A stretch of DNA of 64,000 bases from Devosia sp. 66-14. GTDB taxonomy: Bacteria > Pseudomonadota > Alphaproteobacteria > Rhizobiales > Devosiaceae. Made by a program: the position numbers and the translations under genes. The stretch is from NCBI GenBank assembly GCA_001899085.1, contig MKVB01000006.1, forward strand, positions 208,611-272,610, read 5' to 3'. The notes under the pieces were generated by a model, which worked only from the letters and a program-made list of their open reading frames with translations, had not been told where the DNA came from and did no database searches. This document shows, piece by piece, positions 1 to 8,006 of this stretch (within the stretch, counting starts at the first letter, position 1; each line of letters begins with the position of its first letter).

Positions 1-421
1 GCGGCTGGCCATCGCTGGTGCGCGCCGCCGAGATGCCGCGCAGATCGACAGTAGCGCGCACGCGCTGGCGGTAGATCGGCCCCATCAACTCGGATTTCGA
101 CACGTTCACCGGACGATCGAACTTCACGGTCACCTCGTAGTGGTTCATGTCGGCCAGCAGCTGTACCCCGATCACCATGCCGATGAACGGCTGGCTGAGG
201 TAGGTGCCCTTGACGCGCTGGCCAACCTGCACCGGGCTGACCGCGCGTTCCGGCATCGCCGCTGACGCGGTGTTCCAGTCGCGGTAACCGTGCCGGCGGG
301 CGATTTCTTCGAGCGCTGCGCCCTGCCCGAGCGGATTGCCCTGCAACGCGCGTTCGGCGCGCAGCGCCTTGGCCTCGGCCTTGAGGGTGGCGGCACTGGG
401 GGTATCGAGAGAGAAAGTCAT
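1..421 (-). CDS. Glyoxalase-superfamily-like protein, 3' end cut by window edge
   Basis: 140 codons are visible from an ATG at 421 down to the window edge, with no stop, so the C-terminus is missing. The N-terminus has a charged helix (LKAEAKALRAERALQG) followed by ALEEIARRHGYRDWNTASA. This helix plus HGYRDWNT pattern is typical of the short rhizobial proteins annotated as glyoxalase superfamily (Glyoxalase_8 type). A beta-rich segment around residues 60-120 (GQRVKGTYLSQPFIGMVIGV) follows. No catalytic metal site can be judged from the fragment and the biochemical role is unknown. The gene reads away from the TSUP gene, with a 268-nt spacer in which I see no gene. Family call by pattern only; moderately sure. 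Confidence 0.6.
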   Translation of the reverse strand, partial: MTFSLDTPSAATLKAEAKALRAERALQGNPLGQGAALEEIARRHGYRDWNTASAAMPERAVSPVQVGQRVKGTYLSQPFIGMVIGVQLLADMNHYEVTVKFDRPVNVSKSELMGPIYRQRVRATVDLRGISAARTSDGQP

Positions 422-689
422 GTCGGTCCTCTTCAACAGAGGCGGATTTCTTCATGGGGGCTCGCCTTGCCATGAACCGCCTCGAAGGGAACGATCATGA
501 GATGCGTCACGGATGATCCGCGGCTGGACTTTACCATCGGGTTTCCCCGGCGAGCGGCAGGCGCCAGCAGCACGCGCGACATGTGGTGGATCGAGGCGGT
601 TTTGTCAACTTGCCGCCATTCGTGCAGATGATGGCCGAAATCACCGTTTGTCGTTGGAGTGCGGCGGCGCGACGGGTTAGGGAACTCGC

Positions 690-1460
690 ATGACCGAGAT
701 CCTCCTGCTCGCCGCCGGGCTCATTGCCGGCACGCTCAACTCGCTGGCCGGCGGCGGCTCGTTCGTGCTGTTTCCGGCGCTGCTCGCGGCAGGCGTGCCG
801 CCGGTCATTGCCAATGCATCCAACACCTACGCCTCGCTGCCCGGCTACATGAGCGGCGCTGCCGGGTTCTGGAAGGATATCGTCAAGCATCGCGACAAGC
901 TGCTGCCCTACACGGGCATCGCGCTGATCTTCGGCTTTGTCGGCGCTGAACTGCTGCTGCATGTTTCGAACGAAGCATTCGGCAAGATAGTCCCCTGGCT
1001 GATGCTGTTCGCCGTGCTCATGTTCGCCTTCGGCGGCCGGATCAACGCGTTCATCGCCCGTCGCGCCGGAGCGGCGCGGGGAATGAAGATTGCCGGCACC
1101 GTGGCGATCTATGCGCTGCTGGCGGCATTGTGCGTCTATGGCGGGTTCTTCAATGCCGGGCTCGGTATCCTGCTGCTGGCCTTCCTGGCGCTGGCCGGGC
1201 TGCCCGACATCCATGCCATGAACGGGCTGAAGAGCTGGATTTCGAGCGCGGTGGCGCTGATCGCCGTGGTGCGCTTTGCGCTCTCGGGCTCGATCGACTG
1301 GTATCATGGCTCGTTCGCGCTGGTCGGCGCGACGATCGGCGGCTATGTCGCGGCGCGGCTGTCGCATCGCGTGCCCACACTATGGCTGCGGGCCCTCGTC
1401 ATCATCTATGCGAGCGGGTTGACGGTGTGGTTTTTCTGGCAGGCATACGGCGCCGCATAG
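690..1460 (+). CDS. TSUP (TauE/SafE) family membrane permease
   Basis: A 256-residue, very hydrophobic protein with about eight predicted membrane segments and the internal duplication typical of the TSUP family, whose members export or take up sulfite, sulfonates or other organic anions. The family glycine-rich start is clear: AGTLNSLAGGGSFVLFPALL near residues 12-31, followed by NASNTYASLPGY. The second half repeats the theme with GGFFNAGLGILLLAFL near residue 150. An AGGGA-type Shine-Dalgarno lies 7 nt before the ATG. It is monocistronic, with unrelated genes on either side. The substrate cannot be read from sequence. Confidence 0.85.
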   Translation: MTEILLLAAGLIAGTLNSLAGGGSFVLFPALLAAGVPPVIANASNTYASLPGYMSGAAGFWKDIVKHRDKLLPYTGIALIFGFVGAELLLHVSNEAFGKIVPWLMLFAVLMFAFGGRINAFIARRAGAARGMKIAGTVAIYALLAALCVYGGFFNAGLGILLLAFLALAGLPDIHAMNGLKSWISSAVALIAVVRFALSGSIDWYHGSFALVGATIGGYVAARLSHRVPTLWLRALVIIYASGLTVWFFWQAYGAA

Positions 1461-1558
1461 CGAAGACTTATCACTGTCATATATCGGCTGACCCCTATCG
1501 CCGCGGCGGGCGATGATTTACTGTTTCCGGCGCGGTACCAGGGGTGCAGGTTGCTTCG

Positions 1559-2611
1559 ATGAACAGACTTGTGGCGTTTCTGGTTGCCGCATTTCTCGTG
1601 CTGGGCGGTCAATCAATTGCAGCGGAAGCGACAGGGACTGCGCTCGCAGTGGACGTCGATGCCCGCGCCGAGCTCGGCGGCAATGTCCGCGTGCTGACTG
1701 CCGGTGCGGACCTGGCAATCGGCGAGACCGTGATCACCGATGCCCATGGCCTGGTGCAGATCAAGTTCTCGGACGAGACCGAACTGGTGGTGGGGCCCAA
1801 CTCGCAACTGGTGCTGGAAGACTACCTGCTGCGCAACGACGGCTCGGTCGGCAAGCTCGCGCTCAACGCGCTTTCGGGCTCGTTCCGGTTCGTCACCGGT
1901 AATTCCAGGAAGGACGACTATGCGATCAAGACGCCGACCGGCACGATCGGCATTCGCGGTACGGCCTTCGATTTCTTCGTCGCGGACGGGGTGACGCGGG
2001 TGCTGATGTACCACGGCACGGCGATCCTGTGCGGCACCGGCAATTCGTGCGTCACGATGGCTGGGACCTGCGAAGTGGGGCAGACCGACAGCCGGCAATC
2101 GGAACTGCTCGGCGCCTCGTTCACCGCCGACACCACACAGCGGGACTCGCTGCGCCAGAGCTTTCGCTATGCGGACAACCAGCAGCCACTGCTGGAATCG
2201 TTCCGTATCGATCAGGTCCCGGAGTGTCAGCTGTCCGGCCCCACCCGCGCGGCGGCGACCAGCATCGCGCAGGTGGTCGAGGTTTGTCAGCCGGTGATTG
2301 CGGAACAATATCAGGGTGTTGTTGCCCGCTGGGGCGAATGCGGCGCCGCGGTTGCCGGCTACCTCGCCGGGCTCGATCTGCCGGCGGACCAGCAGATCGC
2401 CGATCTGGCGGCAGAACTCGCAGACCTGTTCGAGCCGGGCCCGAACTGCAGCGCCAACGAAACCGAGCTGCCCGAAGCACTGTTGCTGGCGGCCGGGCAA
2501 TCGGCGGACCAGGGGCAACAGGAGGCGATCAGCGAGATCGCCGCCACCATCCGCGACTGCAGCGCCATACAGACGCGCGCGATCCAACCGGCGCAGGCCA
2601 GCCCGAACTGA
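1559..2611 (+). CDS. Secreted FecR-domain protein, paralog 1 (long C-terminal tail)
   Basis: 350 residues from the ATG at 1559 (a GTG at 1544 is possible, but only the ATG has a GCAGG element at normal spacing). A signal peptide (MNRLVAFLVAAFLVLGGQSIAA) precedes a FecR-like beta-jellyroll (about residues 45-155) with [38 protein letters not shown] and [17 protein letters not shown]. Three cysteines follow in the spacing ILC-x5-C-x6-C, and a fourth sits near EC in VPECQL; the two paralogs at 5849 and 10746 share this pattern. Unlike them, it has about 120 extra helical residues with four further cysteines. There is no FecI sigma factor or TonB receptor nearby, so iron signalling is not supported. 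Likely periplasmic; function unknown. Confidence 0.8.
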   Translation: MNRLVAFLVAAFLVLGGQSIAAEATGTALAVDVDARAELGGNVRVLTAGADLAIGETVITDAHGLVQIKFSDETELVVGPNSQLVLEDYLLRNDGSVGKLALNALSGSFRFVTGNSRKDDYAIKTPTGTIGIRGTAFDFFVADGVTRVLMYHGTAILCGTGNSCVTMAGTCEVGQTDSRQSELLGASFTADTTQRDSLRQSFRYADNQQPLLESFRIDQVPECQLSGPTRAAATSIAQVVEVCQPVIAEQYQGVVARWGECGAAVAGYLAGLDLPADQQIADLAAELADLFEPGPNCSANETELPEALLLAAGQSADQGQQEAISEIAATIRDCSAIQTRAIQPAQASPN

Positions 2612-2620
2612 GCGGCGCCA

Positions 2621-4708
2621 TCAGTCGCGGCGGATCCACACCGACGTATCGTGGAAGGCGGCGCCGCCGAAGGGACGCACCTGATCCGAACCGATCAGCG
2701 TGTTGATACCGACGCCGTTGCGATGCGCCGAGTTGGGGTGGATGCCCTCGGCGATCAGCACGCCGCGCTGCATGCCATCGAAGAACACCGCCTTGAGGGC
2801 GACTTCGCCACGACGGTTGCCCAGGGTGACCGGGTCACCATTGGCAATGCCGAGATCGGCGGCATCCTCAGGGTGCACGAAGACCGTCGGCTCGGGCTGA
2901 CGCTTCCGGCTGCCGGCAGTCTCGGCGAAGGTGGAGTTGAGGAAACTGCGCGATGGACTGGTGGCGAGGCGGAACGGCGTCTCGGCGTCGACCCGTTCGG
3001 TGACGTCCCAGTGGTCGGCAAAGCGAGGCATCTCGGAGGGATCGCAGACCCAGTTATAGCCCTTGAGCCGCGCCACTGCGTCCCAATCCGGCTCGAAGCG
3101 ATAGCGCCTGTCGGGCCAGGCGAAACCGTCGGCGAAGCGCGCCTTCTCGGCCGGCCAGGCGCCGTCGATAAAGCCGGTCTTCTCGATCTCGTCGAGTTCG
3201 CCGAAGTTCGAGCGGCGGAAAGTCTCGGCGACCATCTCGCGATCGGTGAGATGCATCGAGGGATGGTCGGTGCCGAGGCGGCGCAGCAGTTCGTTGACCA
3301 CCTCGAAATTGGAGCGGCACTCGCCGGGAGCATCGACCAGCTTGGGGCCATAGAGCAGGCGGGTATGACCGCCGCGGCGGTAATAGTCGTTGTGCTCGAG
3401 GAACATGGTGGCGGGCAGTACGATATCGGCGAGCTTTGCCGTATCGGTCATGAACTGCTCGTGCACCACGGTGAACAGGTCGTCGCGCGCGAACCCGGCG
3501 CGCGTCAGGCCCTGCTCCGGGCTGACATTGACCGGATTGGTATTCTGGATGAACAGCGCCTTGACCGGGCCGCCGCCATTCAGCGCCTTTTCATCCCCGG
3601 TCAGCACCTTGCCGATCTCGCACATGTCGAGCTCGCGCCCGCCCGGGCCCATGTCGGCGCCGGTGATCATCGACTTGTCGAGCTTCCAGGAGCCCGAATT
3701 GGAGTGAAAGGCCCCACCGCCCTGGTGCTGCCAGCTGCCGGTCATCGCCGCGACCGAGAGCGCCGCATGCATCGAGGTCGAGCCGTTGCGCTGGCGCGTG
3801 AAGCCGTAGCCGAGGCGGAAGTAGGTTCTTGGCGTGGTGCCGACGAGATGGGCGAAGGCTTCGATCTCGGCCACATCAAGGCCGGTGATGGCTGCCGCCC
3901 ATTGCGGGGTACGCGTCGCAAGGTGCGCTTCGAACTCAGGCGAAAAGTCGGTGTACTTCGCCATGTAGTCGCGGTCGGCGAGACCATCGCGCAGCAGCAC
4001 GTGCATCACCGCGACGGCCAGCGCGCCATCGGTTCCCGGCCGTACCACCAGGGCCATGTCGGCCTGCTCCATGGTGGCGTTGCGGTAGATATCGATGGCG
4101 ACGATCCTGGCGCCGCGCTCCTTGCGGGCGCGGACGGCGTGGGTCATCACGTTGACCTGGGTGGCAACGGCGTTGGTGCCCCAGATGACGACGCAATCGC
4201 TTTCGGCCATCGACTCGGGGTTCGGCCCGGCGAGGACACCAGTGCCGGCGATGAAGCCCGGCCACGCGGTGCCGGTGCAGATGGTGTCGTATTGCAGCGA
4301 GTAGCCGCGGGCATGGCGCAGCCGCTCGATGCCGTCGCGGTGCACATGCCCCATGGTGCCGGCGTAGAAATAGGGCCAGATCGCCTCGGGGCCATTGGCG
4401 GCCTCGATCGCGAGCCAGCGCGCCACGATCTCGTCGAAAGCCTCGTCCCAGCTGATCCGCTGCCACTCGCCGGATCCCTTTTTGCCAACGCGGCGAAGGG
4501 GATGGGTCAGGCGGTTCGGGTGATGAATCCGTTCGGCATAGCGGGCCACCTTTTCGCAGATGACGCCCGCCGTATACGGATCGTCCTTGGCGCCACGGAC
4601 CCTGCCGATGGTCCGCGCGTCGATCACCTCGACGTCGAGCGCGCAGGTCGATGGGCAATCGTGCGGGCAAACCGAACGGGCAGTGCGGGGCGTCGTAATG
4701 GCGTTCAT
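2621..4708 (-). CDS. Molybdopterin oxidoreductase (DMSO-reductase superfamily)
   Basis: 695 residues, a normal length for a soluble catalytic subunit of the DMSO-reductase superfamily. The N-terminus carries a [4Fe-4S] motif, CPHDCPSTC followed by GVICEK near residue 49 (C-x3-C-x3-C-x~30-C). Cofactor-binding blocks follow: WDEAFDEI, the segment YDTICTGTAWPG where the molybdenum ligand normally falls, VIWGTNAVATQ, and a C-terminal molydopterin dinucleotide-binding barrel from about residue 575 (PFRLATSPSRSFLNSTF, GIANGDPVTLGNRRG). There is no Tat signal, so it is probably cytoplasmic. No iron-sulfur or membrane subunit gene is adjacent. Substrate unknown; related enzymes act as formate- or thiosulfate-type dehydrogenases. 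It faces paralog 1 of the FecR proteins tail to tail, 10 nt apart. Confidence 0.88.
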   Translation of the reverse strand: MNAITTPRTARSVCPHDCPSTCALDVEVIDARTIGRVRGAKDDPYTAGVICEKVARYAERIHHPNRLTHPLRRVGKKGSGEWQRISWDEAFDEIVARWLAIEAANGPEAIWPYFYAGTMGHVHRDGIERLRHARGYSLQYDTICTGTAWPGFIAGTGVLAGPNPESMAESDCVVIWGTNAVATQVNVMTHAVRARKERGARIVAIDIYRNATMEQADMALVVRPGTDGALAVAVMHVLLRDGLADRDYMAKYTDFSPEFEAHLATRTPQWAAAITGLDVAEIEAFAHLVGTTPRTYFRLGYGFTRQRNGSTSMHAALSVAAMTGSWQHQGGGAFHSNSGSWKLDKSMITGADMGPGGRELDMCEIGKVLTGDEKALNGGGPVKALFIQNTNPVNVSPEQGLTRAGFARDDLFTVVHEQFMTDTAKLADIVLPATMFLEHNDYYRRGGHTRLLYGPKLVDAPGECRSNFEVVNELLRRLGTDHPSMHLTDREMVAETFRRSNFGELDEIEKTGFIDGAWPAEKARFADGFAWPDRRYRFEPDWDAVARLKGYNWVCDPSEMPRFADHWDVTERVDAETPFRLATSPSRSFLNSTFAETAGSRKRQPEPTVFVHPEDAADLGIANGDPVTLGNRRGEVALKAVFFDGMQRGVLIAEGIHPNSAHRNGVGINTLIGSDQVRPFGGAAFHDTSVWIRRD

Positions 4709-4861
4709 GGCGCGGATGATTTATCACGCAGCTCCGTACGGTAACAGAGCGGCCGATCGCGCGTGATGTCACGCCGCGCCATATCGAACGAACGCTGGCC
4801 GCGGCCACCGATGGCGATGGCCGCAGATTTCACCTGAGGGAGGTCAGCGGTGCTTGGCCGA

Positions 4862-5053
4862 TTATTCTTCGGCGCGGATCTTCTTCAGTTCCGCATTGTA
4901 GATGCGCAGGCTGAGGTAGATCGCGAAGGTAAAGCACACGATGCCGGTGATCTGCGACAGCGGCAGGGCAGCAAACAGCGGCAGGTGCTTGGCGGCGATC
5001 AGGGCGACAACGAGCATGAGGACAGACACGACCTCAGCAGAGCGGAACAGCAT
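4862..5053 (-). CDS. Small two-helix membrane protein, unknown function
   Basis: 63 residues with two predicted membrane helices (about 8-22 and 33-49) and a charged tail, NAELKKIRAEE. An AGGGGAG ribosome-binding element lies directly upstream of the ATG at 5053. The opposite-strand reading frame lacks membrane or domain character, so this strand is the likelier coding one. I do not recognise the family. It lies downstream of sugE on the same strand, but 180 nt away with a stem-loop between them, so co-transcription is doubtful. Confidence 0.55.
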   Translation of the reverse strand: MLFRSAEVVSVLMLVVALIAAKHLPLFAALPLSQITGIVCFTFAIYLSLRIYNAELKKIRAEE

Positions 5054-5145
5054 GGCTCCCCTTTACTTTCATTTCGAGATGCGCTGACGCTCGGCGCGGA
5101 ATAGCTCCGCATCACGGAGCCCCCGCAAATCACGTTACGGAAAAG

Positions 5146-5171
5146 CGCAAAAGGTTCCATCAACTTTTGCG
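5146..5171 (-). terminator. Stem-loop between sugE and the small membrane protein
   Basis: An 8-bp perfect stem (CGCAAAAG / CTTTTGCG) closes a 10-nt loop and is extended by weaker pairing to flanking CGG/CCG. On the minus strand it follows sugE by about 60 nt. No long uridine run follows (CTTTTCC only), so a terminator role is tentative. A second small hairpin (GCTCCG / CGGAGC) lies at 5104-5120. Confidence 0.35.
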
Positions 5172-5233
5172 TTATCCGAGAATTTTGGCCCGGCAGGCTG
5201 GCGCGGAAGCAACAGCTCCCCTGCCCCGCCGTT

Positions 5234-5548
5234 TCAGCTGACCAGCTTGAGACCGACGATGCCGGCGACGATCAGCCCGATACTGGCCAGCCTGAGGGCC
5301 GTCGCCGGCTCCTGGAACAGCAGCATGCCGAGCACGGCCGTGCCGATGGTGCCGATGCCGGTCCAGATGGCGTAGCCGGTGCCGACCGGCAGCTCACGCA
5401 GCGCGATACCGAGCAGAACCACGCTGGCAACCATGGCGGCGACGGTGATGGCGGTCGGCCCGATCCGGCTGAAGCCATCGGTATATTTGAGACCGATCGC
5501 CCAGACGACCTCCAGCAATCCGGCGATGACGAGAAAGACCCAGGCCAT
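5234..5548 (-). CDS. sugE: Guanidinium exporter, SMR family (SugE/Gdx)
   Basis: 104 residues with four membrane helices, the standard small multidrug resistance length (about 105). [21 protein letters not shown] carries the membrane glutamate (E14) that binds substrate and proton, and the helix-4 region ends [15 protein letters not shown]. The Gdx/SugE subgroup exports guanidinium rather than polyaromatic cations. The ATG at 5548 has AAGGAG 9 nt upstream; a longer in-frame extension is non-homologous. Two hairpins with ACGR loops just upstream look like a guanidine-II riboswitch, which independently supports the guanidinium assignment. It works as a dual-topology dimer in the inner membrane. 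Confidence 0.92.
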   Translation of the reverse strand: MAWVFLVIAGLLEVVWAIGLKYTDGFSRIGPTAITVAAMVASVVLLGIALRELPVGTGYAIWTGIGTIGTAVLGMLLFQEPATALRLASIGLIVAGIVGLKLVS

Positions 5549-5566
5549 GGAAATCTGCTCCTTGCG

Positions 5567-5646
5567 CGGGCCGTCCCGGCTGAATTTCGGGGATCGCGAG
5601 AGGGATCGCGAGAGTGCGACCCTGGGATCGCCGGGGTCGTCCCCAG
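5567..5646 (-). promoter_or_regulatory. Guanidine-II (mini-ykkC) riboswitch upstream of sugE
   Basis: On the minus strand there are two hairpins with ACGR tetraloops. P1 (5631-5646) is CTGGGG-ACGA-CCCCGG, 6 bp with one G-U pair. P2 (5567-5578) is CGGG-ACGG-CCCG, 4 bp. The linker is 52 nt. P2 ends 3 nt before the AAGGAG ribosome-binding site (5558-5563), which fits translational control in which guanidinium stabilises the hairpins and frees the site. A TATATC hexamer (5655-5660 on the complement) lies just upstream of P1 and could be the -10. Paired ACGR hairpins are the defining feature of this class, and gdx is one of its usual targets. Seen by eye, not by covariance search. Confidence 0.8.
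5590..5613. repeat. Perfect 12-bp tandem duplication in the riboswitch linker
   Basis: The unit GGGATCGCGAGA occurs twice in direct succession (5590-5601 and 5602-5613). It lies wholly within the linker between the two guanidine-II hairpins and accounts for 12 of its 52 nt. Confidence 0.9.
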
Positions 5647-5848
5647 CGGCGCCCGATATAGGACCGCACGGCGACAATGAGAAGTGCAGGAGGCGCAGAT
5701 CTGCGGGTCCGGGACAGCAAATCGCTGCAAGCGGCGCTTGCATGCGTCGAGGGCTGGCGCTTCCACTAATACTTGTGTAGTAGACGCGCCGATCGCACCC
5801 GCCGGGGGGCCGGGCGATATCCATGTCAATGCATAGCTGAGGACGCAT

Positions 5849-6676
5849 ATGCACAAGATGATATGGCGAGCCCCCCTCGCCTGCGCACTGGTTGCGCTCG
5901 GTTTTCTATCTTTCTCCGGTTCTGCTCTGGCCGCCAGCGGCAAGGCGCTGGGCGTCAAGCCGGCGGCCGCAGTCGAAACCAAGTCCGACACCAAGACGCT
6001 GACGGTCGGCGCCGACGTGTTCATCGGTGATCGCGTGGTCACCGGCGCGGACGGACAGGTGCAGATCAAGTTCACCGACCAGACCGAACTGGTGGTCGGC
6101 CCCAACTCGGCGCTGCTGATCGAGGACTACCTGCTGCGGCAGGACGATTCTGCCGGCAAGTTCGCCATCAATGCGCTGTCGGGCACTTTCCGTTTCACCA
6201 CCGGGCGAGCGCCGAAGGACCGCTACATCATCAAGACCCCGACTGGCACGATCGGCGTGCGCGGGACCTCGTTCGACTTCAATTCGAGCAGCGAGGAAAC
6301 CAAGGTCCTGCTGTATCACGGCCAGGTCATCCTCTGTAACCTCGACAAGACCTGCGTGACGCTCGACGACACCTGCGAGCTGGGCGCCTACGACCTCGGC
6401 CGGTCCGAGATTCTGGGGCACACCGACGACTTCAAGGGCGCCGCCCGCGAAGATCTGAAAGCTTCGTTCCGCTACGCCCAGTCACAGGCTCCGCTGCTCG
6501 GCGCGTTCCGGGTCGAGGAGGCCAAGGAGTGTTTCCAAAAGGGGTTCGTGGCCAATACGCCACGTAACCTGCTGGACGGGGACAGCAACGGCACCCCGGT
6601 CGTCGACAACGAGGAACCTATCCCCGATGGCTGCTGGCCCGACGAGTCGGCCGAGGGCGGCTACATGTGCAACTGA
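5849..6676 (+). CDS. Secreted FecR-domain protein, paralog 2
   Basis: 275 residues. A signal peptide ends near ALAASG (residue 30). The FecR domain spans about 48-160 with [38 protein letters not shown] and [17 protein letters not shown]. Cysteines fall at 163, 169, 176 and 228, the same places as in the paralogs, plus C262 and C274 in an acidic, proline-containing tail. GAGGA precedes the ATG by about 6 nt. Much closer to paralog 3 (10746) than to paralog 1. FecR proteins normally span the inner membrane and relay signals to a sigma factor; this one has a cleavable signal, no membrane helix and no FecI neighbour, so it is probably a periplasmic or surface protein of unknown role. It is divergent from sugE. 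Confidence 0.82.
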   Translation: MHKMIWRAPLACALVALGFLSFSGSALAASGKALGVKPAAAVETKSDTKTLTVGADVFIGDRVVTGADGQVQIKFTDQTELVVGPNSALLIEDYLLRQDDSAGKFAINALSGTFRFTTGRAPKDRYIIKTPTGTIGVRGTSFDFNSSSEETKVLLYHGQVILCNLDKTCVTLDDTCELGAYDLGRSEILGHTDDFKGAAREDLKASFRYAQSQAPLLGAFRVEEAKECFQKGFVANTPRNLLDGDSNGTPVVDNEEPIPDGCWPDESAEGGYMCN

Positions 6677-6715
6677 GCCGGCGCTCAGGGGCCAAGCCAC
6701 TAAAGCATTGGCGCG

Positions 6716-6747
6716 CCCCCGCGATTCTACAGTAGGGATCGCGGGGG
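6716..6747 (+). promoter_or_regulatory. 10-bp stem-loop enclosing the MFS gene's ribosome-binding site
   Basis: The perfect stem CCCCCGCGAT (6716-6725) / ATCGCGGGGG (6738-6747) has a 12-nt loop. Its 3' arm contains the purine-rich GGGGG that, with the following AGA, is the only Shine-Dalgarno candidate for the ATG at 6760. It could therefore sequester the site, or simply terminate transcription from the FecR gene upstream; no uridine run follows. Confidence 0.5.
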
Positions 6748-6759
6748 AGAATTCCTGCC

Positions 6760-7962
6760 ATGACCGAGACTGCCCAGCCGCGTCTGCCGATGGCGGCGCT
6801 CATTTCCGCCAGCCTGTTGTCGATCGGCGTGGGCTATGCCTCGACCGCCCCCTACGACGCGATCATCGCCATCGATGCGCTGCAGATCGGACACGGCGAT
6901 TTCGCCCTGATCCTGACGCTGGCCTCGATTGTGGGGGTGGTCGCCTCGGTGGCACTCGGCTGGCTGTCTGACCGGATCGGCGACCGCCGGCTGCTGATGC
7001 TGGCCACCACGCTGCTCGGCGCCGTCGGCATGGGCCTGATGTACTGGCTGCGCAGCCCGATGGCGTTCGTCATCGCCTATTGCGTGATCCTGCCGTTCGG
7101 CAACTCGGCGTTCAGCCAGACCTTTGCCTATGCCCGGGTCTACTACGACCAGACCCGCCCCAAGGACGCCGAGTTCCGCATCACCGTGCTGCGTTCGATC
7201 TATGCGGCATCGTGGGTGATGGTACCGCCGCTCGCCGGCTGGATCGCCGCGGTCTACCAGGTGTTCGACGTCTACCTGCTGGCGGCCGCCGCCTATCTCG
7301 TATGCGGGGCGATCTCGCTGACGATGCTGGCCGACCCCGCCACCCGCGTCGTCTCCGCCCCGCCCACGCCAAATACCGACGGCAAGGGCGGCATCGCGCT
7401 GCCGATGCTGGTCGGCATCTGCGGGGTGCTGCTGATCAACGTGGCGATCAAGGTCAGCGGCACGGCGACGCCGCTGGCGATGGTCAGCCATTTCGGCGGC
7501 AATATCGGAGATGTCGGCATCGCCGCCGGCATCGGAGCCTTGCTCGAGATTCCGCTGATGCTGGCCTGGGGGTTTCTCGGCCGGCGGTTCAGGAAACATA
7601 CGCTGATCGCAGCCGGGGCGCTGATCTATGCGCTCTACCAGGTGCTGCTGACGCAGGCGAGCGGGGTGACCGAGGTGTTCTGGCTGCAGGTGCCGCGGGC
7701 GGTAGCCATCGCGGTGCTGATGAGCGTTCCGATCAGCTACATGCAGGAGGCGATCCGCGGCCGCGTCGGCCTGTCGACCTCATTGCTCGACGTGACGGTG
7801 GTCGCCTCCGGCATGCTCTCGGCCGGGATTTTCGGCGTGGTGGCGGCGCCGGGGCGCTATCTCGAGCTGTTCTGGGTCGCGGCGGTGCTGGCCACCTGCG
7901 GCGCGGCTGTGCTGCTGGTGGCGCATAATGTGCTGCAACGGCGGCCGGCCGTGCAGCATTGA
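6760..7962 (+). CDS. Major facilitator superfamily permease
   Basis: 400 residues with about twelve membrane helices in two halves. The MFS loop 2-3 signature is present as GWLSDRIGDRRLLML near residues 67-81, and the second half has its counterpart WGFLGRRFRKHTLI near residue 270. Overall character (PYDAIIAIDALQ, many small residues, a 12-helix pattern without a long central loop) resembles the sugar-efflux SetA-like group, but the substrate is not determinable. A stem-loop overlaps the ribosome-binding site. The next gene on the same strand starts 44 nt downstream, so the two could be co-transcribed. Confidence 0.85.
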   Translation: MTETAQPRLPMAALISASLLSIGVGYASTAPYDAIIAIDALQIGHGDFALILTLASIVGVVASVALGWLSDRIGDRRLLMLATTLLGAVGMGLMYWLRSPMAFVIAYCVILPFGNSAFSQTFAYARVYYDQTRPKDAEFRITVLRSIYAASWVMVPPLAGWIAAVYQVFDVYLLAAAAYLVCGAISLTMLADPATRVVSAPPTPNTDGKGGIALPMLVGICGVLLINVAIKVSGTATPLAMVSHFGGNIGDVGIAAGIGALLEIPLMLAWGFLGRRFRKHTLIAAGALIYALYQVLLTQASGVTEVFWLQVPRAVAIAVLMSVPISYMQEAIRGRVGLSTSLLDVTVVASGMLSAGIFGVVAAPGRYLELFWVAAVLATCGAAVLLVAHNVLQRRPAVQH

Positions 7963-8006
7963 CAGCCGACGCGGCCCGGGCAAGCTCCGGCTGAGGAGAC
8001 AACGCG

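Noticed and set aside
2651-4744. 697-residue plus-strand open frame opposite the molybdopterin oxidoreductase
   Set aside because: It is antisense to a clear domain-bearing gene, has a Gly/Ala/Arg/Val composition typical of high-GC shadow frames, and no motif.
5549-5848. Guanidine-I (ykkC) riboswitch
   Set aside because: Its long conserved core is absent; only the two ACGR hairpins typical of guanidine-II are present.
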